Source: Thalassiosira profunda (lineage: Eukaryota > Bacillariophyta > Thalassiosirophyceae > Thalassiosirales > Thalassiosiraceae). Taken from it: a stretch of DNA of 16,138 nt. The notes beneath the pieces were generated by a model that saw only the letters and a program-made list of their open reading frames with translations, searched no databases and was not told the DNA's origin. Numbering within the stretch: position 1 is the stretch's first letter; every line of letters begins with the position of its first letter. The stretch is from contig JALLAP010000362.1 in assembly GCA_036939355.1 (NCBI GenBank), positions 1 to 16,138 of the forward strand, in the 5' to 3' direction. Shown in pieces: positions 8,143 through 16,136 of this stretch. A program made the translations under genes and the position numbers.

Positions 8143-8154
8143 CTCTCTCCCATT

Positions 8155-8170
8155 TACGTACGTACTTACG
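8155..8170. promoter_or_regulatory. Overlapping TACGTA motifs plus TACTTACG
   Basis: TACGTACGTACTTACG contains two overlapping TACGTA palindromes and the TACTTACG variant seen at 2482 and 16127. It sits 126 bp before the helicase ATG. Confidence 0.4.
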
Positions 8171-8295
8171 CTTAGGTAGTTAGGCTCCATCCTCCACCAG
8201 CCTCCACCTCCTCCTCGCCTCCCCTCCTCCATCCAAGCTCCCTCGATCTTGACTGCTCTTCATCCTCCTCCTCGCCCTCGCACTGATCGGTGGCG

Positions 8296-11200
8296 ATGGG
8301 CAGCCGGATCAAGGGCGGCGGGCGCGCCGTCCTCAGCGCCGACAGCCAAGCTGCCATTATTGATCTGCTCATGGACCTCGAGGCGGAGGACGGCAACCAA
8401 GGTGCATGTGATGGGGGCGATGTGTCAGCGCACGAGCAGAGGCGCCGGAGGAAGAGGTTTGCGAAGCGTCTGGTGCAGCGCCACGAGCGGCGGAGGCTGC
8501 GGGATAAATTCAACGCCCTGTCCGTGGGCGGGGATGCCGAGGAGGAAAGGGGCGGCCGATCTAGAAATAACGATGTCGCGCAGACGCCGGGGCAGCAGCC
8601 ATCAGCGGCATCAAGCAGCCCCAATGTCCGCGTGGAATTGGTCGAGGCGATCTTCAAAAGCGATGGCAAGAAGAAGAAAGGTGGCGAGAAGGAGGGGAAA
8701 GATAAGAAGAAGAGCGACAAAGGCAAGAAGTCATCTAATGGGCGCGATTTCACAATTGGTGCCAAGAAAGTGGCGGTCCTGTCTCAAACAACCACGGTGA
8801 AGGAATTGCTGAAGAGTTGCAAATCCAAGCTGAAAATGAAGAAGAATCCGGCACGGGCGTTCGTTAAGGTTGGTGATACATCCTCAGCGATGTTTGATCT
8901 CGATACGGACCTGAGCGGTGTGGAGGACGGGACAACTGTTTACGTGTCGGTAACACCAGCCCCGGTGAAAGATGACGAAGAAGAGGGAAATGCATCCGAT
9001 GAGGAGGGCGATGCTGCTGGCGACGAAGAGATTGAGGATCCTCTGGAATCGGTGAAGCGCGCCTACCGCCAGCAGGAACTGCACCGGCAGCCGAAGCAAC
9101 TGAAACGGATGGACGAAATCGTGGACGAGAAGAAGCGTGCTGCATTCGAGGTGACCCGCGCCAAACTGCCCGTGGCAGCGCACAAGCAGCGAATACTGGA
9201 CACCATCGAGGCCAATCCCGTGGTGGTGTTGTCGGGGGCCACCGGCTCAGGGAAATCGACTCAGGTGCCCCAATTTCTATTGGAGGGAAGGCCACTCGAC
9301 CCCAAACGACCGTACATTGTGGTCACTCAACCCAGAAGGGTGGCGGCCACTTCTTTGGCGCAACGGGTGGCCGAGGAGCGAGGGTGTCCGCCCCCGGGAG
9401 CACCGGGAAGCTCGGTGGGATACATGGTCCGCTCGGATCGAAGGGTGGATCTGCGATCGTGTCAGATAATCTACGTGACCATAGGGATCCTCCTCCGGAT
9501 GCTTGTTGGCAGAAGGGACGAAGGTTTTTCATCTAGCGATACCGAGAATGGTGATGGCGAGATTGTGCCTCAGCTGTCGATCAACACCATCTCCCATCTG
9601 ATCATCGACGAGACTCATGAGCGAGACGTGAATACTGACTTTTCCCTAACGTTGCTGAAAGGGATGCTGGCCTCGCCTTCGACTTCATGCATGCCGCGGT
9701 TGGTACTCATGTCAGCCACAGCGAGCACGGGGCTGTTCGTGTCGTACTTCTCGACGAAAGGGGTGGTGCCCGCTTCGATCGAAGTGCCAGGGAAGACCTT
9801 TCCGGTCGACACGCAGTGGCTGGGAGACTGTGAGAAGTTTGCGGGGAAGACGCTGAGGACCCGCGGTGGCAGCAGTGACCGTGGTGACATGCGAGGTGAT
9901 GGAGAGAAGAACGGTGGCGATGTCGGCGTTGAGCTGTCCCCGCGAGCGGCGGAGGCAATCGACAACGAATTCGTTCGGTCGCTGGCAGTGGCCATCGTAA
10001 AGCAGCAGCAATCAGAGGGGAAGCTGGAGGAATCGACAAACGGTGGGGAGTGTCGATCTACTGGCGCCATCCTCGTCTTTCTCCCAGGCCTGGGCGAAAT
10101 CGAGTCGCTGGCTCGGTGTTTGTTCGAGAAAGGCACGATCCTAAGCGACCGAGGACTGTGCAAGATTTACAAGCTGCATTCGTCGGTGCCCAAGTCGGAT
10201 CAGCGAGTAGTGTTCCAGCCGGCATCGCGGGGCACGGTAAAGATTGTGCTGGCGACGAACATTGCAGAGACATCGGTCACCATTCCGGACATATCTCACG
10301 TGATCGACACGTGCCGGGTGAAAGAAAGCCGGTACAACGCCTCCACTAGGATAAAAGAGCTTGTGACTGTGTGGACGTCGCTAGCATCCATGAAGCAGCG
10401 CGCAGGTCGGGCCGGGCGCACGAGCAATGGCACTTGCTGGAGGCTGTGCTCGGAGGAGTTTGCCAAGGGGCTCTTGCCCCACACCGTTCCAGAAATGGCC
10501 AGGACGCCACTCGATGAACTCATTTTGCAGATTGGGTTGCTGTACGAGCAGCGGCGAGACGAGTACAACCGCAGAGCCGGGGAGGAGGATGGCTATGCAA
10601 AAAGACCATTCTCTCCCGGCTTCAAGCCGCTCCGGTTTCTATCCATGACGCCCACTCCTCCGGCCGAGCGGGGCCTCGCGCAAGCTTGCAAGCACTTACT
10701 AGAGGTGGAAGCGCTGAAGATCGTTGATCATGGGCCCTCCGCTGACGAGCAGAGCTTTCTATTCCGTCTGTCTCCGTTAGGAGTGAGTTTGCCAATGCAC
10801 TGCTTGCCGCTGTTGTGATCTCAGCCATTCTGACTGCAATGTATCGTTTGCGCATAGTATCACCTGTCGCGTCTTCCAATGGACGCCAAGGTTGGCAAAA
10901 TGCTCATTGTCGGGTGCCTTTTGGGCTGCTTGGACAATGCACTGACGATCGCGGCTGCCCTCTCCTGTGCGAAATCGTGCTTCATGCCCAACCGGAATCT
11001 TGACACAACAAAAATCGAGGCCAGGGATTCGTTGGTCGAGAACGGGTTCGGTGGCAAGGATTGGACGGGCGGCACTGTGAAGGGCGATCTGATAGCAGTG
11101 ATCGCGGTTTTCCGTGCATGGAGGGTCGAGAAGAAGTGCGACAGGGACAAGTTTTGCCGACGGCATGCCCTGAACAGCACGTCGCTGCGTGAGATGGAGA

Positions 11201-11868
11201 CCATGCAGAGGCAATTCCGTGATTTGATGGTCGATGCTGGCCTGGTGTCCAGATCAGAGGGTACCAACGATCCGGACAGCGATGACTCCAATATTGCAAG
11301 GGATGATGCGTTGCTCACGAGCTGCTGTCTCGTCGGCGGCCTTTACCCTAACGTCTGCGCCTTGATACGCCCGACGGGGCCAAAAGGAGGTGGACGCTTG
11401 CTTACGCATGACAGCAATGCCTCGTGCCGGCCCTCGTCGAATTCATTCCAGAGGAAACGAGTGCAAAATGCTTCCAAGTCCGGAAAGGACGTCTATGCGA
11501 TGTACCTCGCAAAACATCAAAGCATTGGCACAGCGACGCCGGGACAGAAGAGGCCGCCGGAGACGTTTCTTTCGGAAGTGAATTTCGTTTCCACCTTTGC
11601 CTTGCTCTTGTTCGGAGGGGAGTTGGAACTCGTTAAGAATGCACTCATCGTGGACAAGTGGCTGAAGTTCAAAATCAGCAGCGACGACGACGAGGACAAA
11701 GCCAAGCAAAACGCAGTCTTGATACTCTCGTTGCGAGAGCTATTGGATGAGGTCATTTTGGAGCATGTGGTTGAGACATTTGCACCTCTTGAAGAGAAGG
11801 CAGCGATGGTGGAGCGCCACAAGACGATTGTATCTGTTATCCACAAAGTGCTGGCCGATGAGGGCTAG
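8296..11868 (+). CDS. DExH-box RNA helicase (DHX9/DHX29/DHX36/DHX57-like), two exons
   Basis: I join 8296-10782 and 10858-11868, giving 1165 residues. The ATG at 8296 follows a GTG in frame and is the first ATG. Motifs in order: GATGSGKST (314-322, Walker A), TQPRRVAA (Ia), DETH (438-441, Walker B), SATAS (473), FLPGLGEIE (IV), TNIAETSVTIPD (V) and QRAGRAGR (701-708, VI). The HA2 region follows, and then an OB-fold region with LYPN (991) and LLLFGG (to 1083). These enzymes use ATP to move along and remodel RNA or RNA-protein complexes. DETHERDVNTDF most resembles DHX9-type DEIHERDINTDF, with Thr in the variable position. The N-terminal 300 residues are charged and low-complexity around a ubiquitin-like stretch (about 151-220). 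The exact orthologue is not clear. Confidence 0.9.
10783..10857 (+). other. Helicase intron (75 bp, phase 0)
   Basis: The donor is GTGAGT at 10783, the acceptor GCATAG ends at 10857, and CTGAC at 10830-10834 could be the branch point. Splicing joins FRLSPLG to YHLSRLPMDAKVGKM, exactly the continuous HA2 sequence expected in this family. Retention would end the protein at 10818 and remove the OB-fold. Confidence 0.93.
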
Positions 11869-11922
11869 TAGAACACTGTGAGCTTACGATCACGACCAAT
11901 CCTAATTATAGGCTCTGCTTCA
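11869..11922. other. 54-bp convergent gap, helicase / LRR gene 3
   Basis: Only 54 bp separate the two facing stop codons, so the 3' UTRs must overlap or be extremely short. The last 9 bases repeat the sequence just beyond the LRR gene 1 stop. Confidence 0.7.
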
Positions 11923-13374
11923 TCAATCAGAGGACGAAGACGACCAATCAGAGGGCTGGTCATCTTCTTCATCTTCGTCACTGTCGTCGTAGCTGCCGTC
12001 GTTGCTCTCTTCGTAAAAATCACCTTTGTCGCCGGCTTCCAAATACTCCAAGACGCCCGGAATAACGATATTCATATCGCTGCCACAGTTTCTGCGAATC
12101 CTCTGTCTATCTTCCACATCCTGACCAGTGCCATTGTTGCATCTCCAAATGGCCAGCTCGAGCATCGTCGTCACATCCAATAGATCGTAGTAGGCGAACC
12201 ACTCTCGGATGCAAGCAATCTTTCCTGCCATTGATAGGTCGCTGCCGCCGAGAATTTCGTCCACCTTCGCCTCGGCCTCTTCCAGCTGGTCTGGGCTCCT
12301 GAACTGCATCCATTTAGAGACGACTAGCCTCTTCATAATTGGTTTGGGCATTGTTGATCTCACTAGCTGGCAGCTGGCATCTTGGACGTCGATCACCAGT
12401 GCAACAGGAGGAATGTTGATATGCTCCAACGCGTTGCAGATAAAGAATGCACCGTTCTCAATGCAATGGATCCCCTCGCGCAGAGTCACCTCTGAAAGGC
12501 TGGTGCAATTCCGAAATGCATCGATGTCAAGTGAAGTGACGGATGAGGGAATGGTGATGCGCTCCAACGAACGGCAATCCCAGAATGCTCGCTCTCCGAT
12601 AACCTGCAGCCCCTCCTGAAGCTCTGCATACCTCAACTGATGGCAACCATTGAATGCATTTGGTCCAATGTTCGTCGTAGTCGAGGGTACATTGATGCTG
12701 GCTAGCGATGTGCAACCTTGGAATGCACTCCAACCGATGTGCTGCAACCCCTCGTTCAATTCCACCTCTCCCAGACTGTCGCAATCACGAAATGCCTCAT
12801 GTCCAATGTCGCTGACAGATGCCGGAATGTTTATCCGAACCAGAGCCCTGCAACTGTCGAATGCACTTTGTCCAATGCGTTGTATCCCCTCGTCAATCTC
12901 CACATCAACCAAACCTCTGCACCCCTGAAATGCGTCCCATTCAATTGCAGCGACAGATTGTGGGATGGTTACGCGTGTCAGCGCATAGCATTGATAGAAT
13001 GCACTTGATCCGATCTTTGTCACGTTGCGGAGATCGATCTCCTTCAAACTCGTACAGCCGGAAAATGCGCTCTCGGCTATCTCGACAGCAGACGTAGGCC
13101 AAATCACGCGTTCCAGCGAACGACAACTCCTGAATGCGTCAGCCGAGATGGTGGTGACGTTGCCCAGATCCACCGCCCTCAAGTTGTAACAGTGCGCAAA
13201 GGCAAATTCTGAGATGGTGATGACGTTGCTCAGATCTATCGCCGTCAAATTGTGACTGTCCACAAAGGCCAGTTCTGGAATCACTGTGACGCCCGACGTC
13301 ACCCGAATGTGGCTGGCAGTTCGGTGCCATTCCTGCACCGCGCCGCCGTCGTAGTCGGTCCACTGCTCGGCCAT
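11923..13374 (-). CDS. BspA-type LRR protein 3, with acidic DWSSSSSD tail
   Basis: The protein has 483 residues, starting MAEQWTDYDGGAVQEWHR, the family cap. About 13 repeats of roughly 23 residues follow, many alternating an EGLQ-x-IG type with an IPSSVT type. The shared C-terminal domain covers about 317-445 (SKWMQFRSP, CIREWFAYYDLLDVTTMLEL, VIPGVLEYL). The last 38 residues are acidic (SDEDEEDDQ) and end SDWSSSSSD as in LRR gene 1. The frame is intact and needs no intron. No signal peptide or membrane segment is visible. The protein is probably intracellular, and its function is unknown. The divergent neighbour is the mucin-like gene, with 321 bp between start codons. Confidence 0.88.
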   Translation of the reverse strand: MAEQWTDYDGGAVQEWHRTASHIRVTSGVTVIPELAFVDSHNLTAIDLSNVITISEFAFAHCYNLRAVDLGNVTTISADAFRSCRSLERVIWPTSAVEIAESAFSGCTSLKEIDLRNVTKIGSSAFYQCYALTRVTIPQSVAAIEWDAFQGCRGLVDVEIDEGIQRIGQSAFDSCRALVRINIPASVSDIGHEAFRDCDSLGEVELNEGLQHIGWSAFQGCTSLASINVPSTTTNIGPNAFNGCHQLRYAELQEGLQVIGERAFWDCRSLERITIPSSVTSLDIDAFRNCTSLSEVTLREGIHCIENGAFFICNALEHINIPPVALVIDVQDASCQLVRSTMPKPIMKRLVVSKWMQFRSPDQLEEAEAKVDEILGGSDLSMAGKIACIREWFAYYDLLDVTTMLELAIWRCNNGTGQDVEDRQRIRRNCGSDMNIVIPGVLEYLEAGDKGDFYEESNDGSYDDSDEDEEDDQPSDWSSSSSD

Positions 13375-13416
13375 CGTTGGGCTGCGTTGAGAGGGGCGGC
13401 TAGGGGCCTTTGACGT

Positions 13417-13459
13417 TGGGGGGGTGGGCAGGCGGGCGGGGAGGGAAGGGTGGAGGGGA
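13417..13459 (+). promoter_or_regulatory. G-rich tract with G-quadruplex potential
   Basis: The plus strand holds at least six runs of three or more G with loops of 1-5 bases (GGGGGGG, GGG, GGG, GGGG, GGG, GGG, GGGG). For LRR gene 3 this is the template strand, 43 bp and more upstream of its ATG. Folding is a prediction. Confidence 0.5.
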
Positions 13460-13493
13460 GAATACTATCACGTACATAGGTAAAGGGATCGGC

Positions 13494-13507
13494 TTTTCCC
13501 GCCAAAA
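13494..13507. promoter_or_regulatory. E2F-like site TTTTCCCGCCAAAA
   Basis: Read on the minus strand this is TTTTGGCGGGAAAA, essentially the optimal E2F/DP site. It lies 120 bp before the LRR gene 3 start and 190 bp before the mucin-like gene, so it could serve either. Confidence 0.5.
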
Positions 13508-13547
13508 GTACTTTGTAGGAATCACTACAATCACTACGTCTAATTTC

Positions 13548-13557
13548 TACGTACGTA
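13548..13557. promoter_or_regulatory. Overlapping TACGTA motifs
   Basis: TACGTACGTA holds two overlapping copies of the TACGTA palindrome, the same arrangement as at 8155-8164. It is between the two divergent starts. Confidence 0.4.
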
Positions 13558-13695
13558 GGAATGATACGCAAAGATACCTTTGTGAAAGCCCCGCCAAACT
13601 TCTTCGCCTTCTTGCTGCACCTTCTTTGGAAGCCGACGCCCCCCCTCCTCTCCGCCCAAGATTTCCGGGGCTTGTGCAACCACAACGCCAGCACC

Positions 13696-14424
13696 ATGAA
13701 GGCCTCGCTCCTCGTCGCCCTCGCCTGCGCGGCGGCCGCGGCCGGCGCCGTCGACCCCGCCGCCCGCCGGCAGGCAACCCGGCAGTTGCAGCGCCTCCTG
13801 CAAGACGACACGGCCGCGCCCGTCGCGGCGCCGGCGGACACCCCCGCCCCCGTGGCGCCGGCCGACGACACTCCTGCGCCCGTGGCCACCACGCCGGCTC
13901 CAGTTGCGACCACACCGGCTCCAGTTGTCACCACTCCCGCCCCGGTCGTTCTGGAGACGAAGGTGCCCACGTACGAGCCCACGTCGCAGGAGCCGACCTA
14001 CAACCCGACCAAGGGGGACACGAAGACGCCCACTTATAACCCGACCAAGGGCGACACGGAGGCGCCGACGACGGCGGCGCCGACTGTGGAGGACACGGAG
14101 GAGGAGACGGAGGCAGGAACGGAGGAGGACACGGAGGAGGAGGAGGAGGAAGCGGCGACGACGGTGGCAGCCACGGAGGCGGCCACGGAGGCGGCTACCA
14201 CGGAGGCAGCTACCACGGAAGCTGCTACCACGGAGGCGACCACGGAGGCCACCCCTGCTGCCACCACCGAGGCCCCCCCGGCCGCCACGACGGAGGCGCC
14301 TGACAGCGGAGGGGGGCTCGAGTTCGCGGGCGCCGGAGAGGCCGATAACGGCGCTGGGGCATCGTGCGGGATGGGCATTTGGTGGGGGGTGGCGGCGGCC
14401 GGGGCGGCGATGGGACTGCTGTAG
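13696..14424 (+). CDS. Secreted mucin-like PT/TE-rich protein with hydrophobic C-terminus
   Basis: The protein has 242 residues from the ATG at 13696, which starts a signal peptide (MKASLLVALACAAAAAGA); an in-frame ATG at 13561 would place 45 non-signal residues before it. Directly after the signal is ATRQLQRLLQDD with two R-X-L sites (29-31, 33-35), the processing motif seen after the signal in diatom silica-associated proteins. Then come APV/TTPAPV repeats, two copies of PTYNPTKGDT, an acidic TEEE-rich block and TTEAA repeats. It ends in a small-residue stretch (DNGAGASC) and about 18 hydrophobic residues (MGIWWGVAAAGAAMGLL), which fits a GPI signal or a single membrane anchor. There are no globular domains. 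It probably acts at the cell surface or cell wall, heavily O-glycosylated. The biological role is not known. Confidence 0.75.
   Translation: MKASLLVALACAAAAAGAVDPAARRQATRQLQRLLQDDTAAPVAAPADTPAPVAPADDTPAPVATTPAPVATTPAPVVTTPAPVVLETKVPTYEPTSQEPTYNPTKGDTKTPTYNPTKGDTEAPTTAAPTVEDTEEETEAGTEEDTEEEEEEAATTVAATEAATEAATTEAATTEAATTEATTEATPAATTEAPPAATTEAPDSGGGLEFAGAGEADNGAGASCGMGIWWGVAAAGAAMGLL
14191..14235 (+). repeat. Tandem 15-bp coding repeat (A-A/T-T-E units)
   Basis: Three consecutive 15-mers follow GCNGCTACCACGGAR, coding AATTE; shorter degenerate copies extend on both sides from about 14165 to 14298. It encodes the TTEAA section of the mucin-like protein and is likely length-variable. Confidence 0.75.
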
Positions 14425-14636
14425 ATTTGTCGATTGTTTTTGGTGAGGGGATTTGTAGAGAGCCCGTGTTTGAAGAGGGATGAAGGGTGGAAGACCGAGG
14501 GAATGGGTTGGATTTGTCAGCAGGCACAAGGTTAGACAGAAGGAAGATTGAATTTCGCGGCGCAAATGCTGCCGTGAGTCCCAAACCAATAGAACCGATT
14601 TTGTGTTACAGTCCATTGCCACTGCGAATAATAGCC
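14425..14636. other. Convergent intergenic region, mucin-like gene / LRR gene 4
   Basis: These 212 bp hold the 3' UTRs of two convergent genes. I see no ORF of interest and no remnant of the acidic tail found in LRR genes 1 and 3, so LRR gene 4 appears to lack it rather than to be truncated by a recent stop. Confidence 0.6.
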
Positions 14637-15929
14637 CTACCCCTCCAAGAATGGCAAGACGCCCGGGATAATGACATTCATTTCGCTGCCGCAGCTTCTA
14701 CGGGCTGCCTGCCTGGCGTCCGCATCCTGCTCATTGCCGTTTTTGTATCTCCAAATGGACAGCTCGAGCATCGTTGTCACATCCAACAGATCGTAGTACG
14801 CTGACCACTCGCGGATCGATTGAATTTTCTCCTCCTCTGTCTGCTCGAGGCCAAGGATTTCGTTCACCTTTGCCTCCACACGTTGGACCTGGCCTGGGCT
14901 CCTGTACTGCATCCATTTGGAGACGACAAGCTTCTTCCCGTCGTTCCAATTAGGCTTGGGCATAATTGATCTCAACAACTGGCAGTGGGAACGTCCGATG
15001 TCAATCACCAAGGCCACGGGAGGAATGTTGATGTTTTCCAGAGATGTGCAGTCGCGGAATGCACCAAAATCGATGCAATGAACCCCCTCGCGCAGAGTCA
15101 CGTCTGACAAAGCGCGACAACCCAAAAATGCACTGTCACCAACTGACTTGACAGAGGAGGCGATTGTGATGCGCTCCATCGAACGGCATTCAAAGAATGC
15201 TCTCTCTCCAATAATCTGAAGTCCCTCCAGAAACTCTGCGTGCCTCAGCTGATGGCAACCCATAAATGCACCTGGACCAACCTTTGTCGTTGACGAGGGA
15301 ATGGTGATCCGAACCAAGGAGTTGCAACCGTAGAATGCACCCCCTCTGATACGCTGCAAACCCTCGTTCAATTCCACTTCGACCAAACCGTTGCAGGAAC
15401 GAAATGTCTCACTCCCAACGTGGGTGACAGATGGTGGAATGCGGATACGAACCAAAGCGTCACAACCGTAGAATGCCATCTTCCCAATGCGTTGTATCCC
15501 CTCGCCAAGATCCAATTCTGCCAAATTATTGCAGTGTATAAATGCACCCTCCTCGACTTCAGTGACAGACGGTGGGATGGATACGCGTGTCAGCGCACTG
15601 CACCCCCCGAATGCATTTCTTCCAATCTTTGTTGCGTTGCAGAGATCGACCCCCCTCAATCTCATGCAACCTCTAAATGCGCACCCGCCGATCTCAACTG
15701 CAGATGCGGTGGGCCAAATTATATGATCCAGCGAGGTGTTACCCTCGAATGCGAGAGCCGAGATGGTGGTGACGTTACTCAGATCTACCGCCCTCAAATA
15801 GGGACGGCGCTCGAAGGCCCGGGCAGGAATCACAGCCACGCCCGACGCCACCCGGATCCGGCTGGCACTCCGGTGCCATTCCTGGACCGCGCCGCCGTCG
15901 TAGTCGACCCACTCCTCTTCCTCTTCCAT
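14637..15929 (-). CDS. BspA-type LRR protein 4, no acidic tail
   Basis: The protein has 430 residues from the ATG at 15929 (MEEEEEWVDYDGGAVQEWHR), the shortest of the four. It has about 12 repeats of roughly 23 residues ending AFxxC (first two AFERR and AFEGN, last FGAFRDC). The shared C-terminal domain follows (about 300-428), ending VIIPGVLPFLEG at the stop, as in LRR gene 2. The frame is intact with no intron. Its EGLQRI and IPSSV repeat types alternate as in gene 3. No signal peptide or membrane segment is visible, and the function is unknown. The N-terminal five-glutamate run differs from the other copies. Confidence 0.88.
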   Translation of the reverse strand: MEEEEEWVDYDGGAVQEWHRSASRIRVASGVAVIPARAFERRPYLRAVDLSNVTTISALAFEGNTSLDHIIWPTASAVEIGGCAFRGCMRLRGVDLCNATKIGRNAFGGCSALTRVSIPPSVTEVEEGAFIHCNNLAELDLGEGIQRIGKMAFYGCDALVRIRIPPSVTHVGSETFRSCNGLVEVELNEGLQRIRGGAFYGCNSLVRITIPSSTTKVGPGAFMGCHQLRHAEFLEGLQIIGERAFFECRSMERITIASSVKSVGDSAFLGCRALSDVTLREGVHCIDFGAFRDCTSLENINIPPVALVIDIGRSHCQLLRSIMPKPNWNDGKKLVVSKWMQYRSPGQVQRVEAKVNEILGLEQTEEEKIQSIREWSAYYDLLDVTTMLELSIWRYKNGNEQDADARQAARRSCGSEMNVIIPGVLPFLEG

Positions 15930-16092
15930 CTTTCAATTGCAAATTTAGGATTATGGCGAACGTTTCTAGCCCGAGCGCCCGCTTGCGCCCGCCGCCCCGA
16001 TCTCGCGTCCAATTGACAGCCCGGCCTACGAAACCTTGGAGAGGAGGGGCTTGCTCTAGCCGCGGCTTTGTGGGGGGCCGCGCCCGGCGCGC

Positions 16093-16126
16093 GGGGGGGG
16101 GGGGGGGGGTTAAGCACGGGGTTAAG
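16093..16126. repeat. 17-G homopolymer followed by duplicated GGGGTTAAG
   Basis: A run of 17 G at 16093-16109 leads into GGGGTTAAG (16106-16114), CAC, and GGGGTTAAG again (16118-16126), a 12-bp period. It is probably a simple-sequence slippage site. The length of the G run should not be trusted. Confidence 0.6.
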
Positions 16127-16136
16127 TACTTACGTA
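16127..16136. promoter_or_regulatory. TACTTACGTA motif
   Basis: This is an exact copy of the 10-mer at 2482-2491, about 200 bp upstream of LRR gene 4. Confidence 0.4.

Larger units (their letters stand above)
7988..8295. promoter_or_regulatory. Upstream region of the helicase gene
   Basis: These 308 bp hold the 3' UTR of LRR gene 2 and the helicase promoter and leader. An E2F-like TTTCCCGCC (8134-8142) and overlapping TACGTA motifs (8155-8170) are followed by a CT-rich leader from about 8186 to the start codon, rich in CCTCC units. Confidence 0.5.
13375..13695. promoter_or_regulatory. Divergent promoter region (LRR gene 3 / mucin-like protein)
   Basis: These 321 bp contain a G-rich tract (13417-13459), a strong E2F-like palindrome (13494-13507), paired TACGTA motifs (13548-13557) and two ATCACTACAATCACTAC-type short direct repeats at about 13520-13536. 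The first ATG in frame with the right-hand gene, at 13561, lies inside this region but is unlikely to be the start. Confidence 0.55.

Noticed and set aside
13561..13695. Upstream in-frame ATG of the mucin-like protein
   Set aside because: The ATG at 13696 begins the signal peptide directly, and the upstream part overlaps promoter motifs.
13540..14622. 360-codon antisense ORF over the mucin-like gene
   Set aside because: Arg/Leu/Gly low-complexity shadow of the repeated sense strand; no start context or domains.
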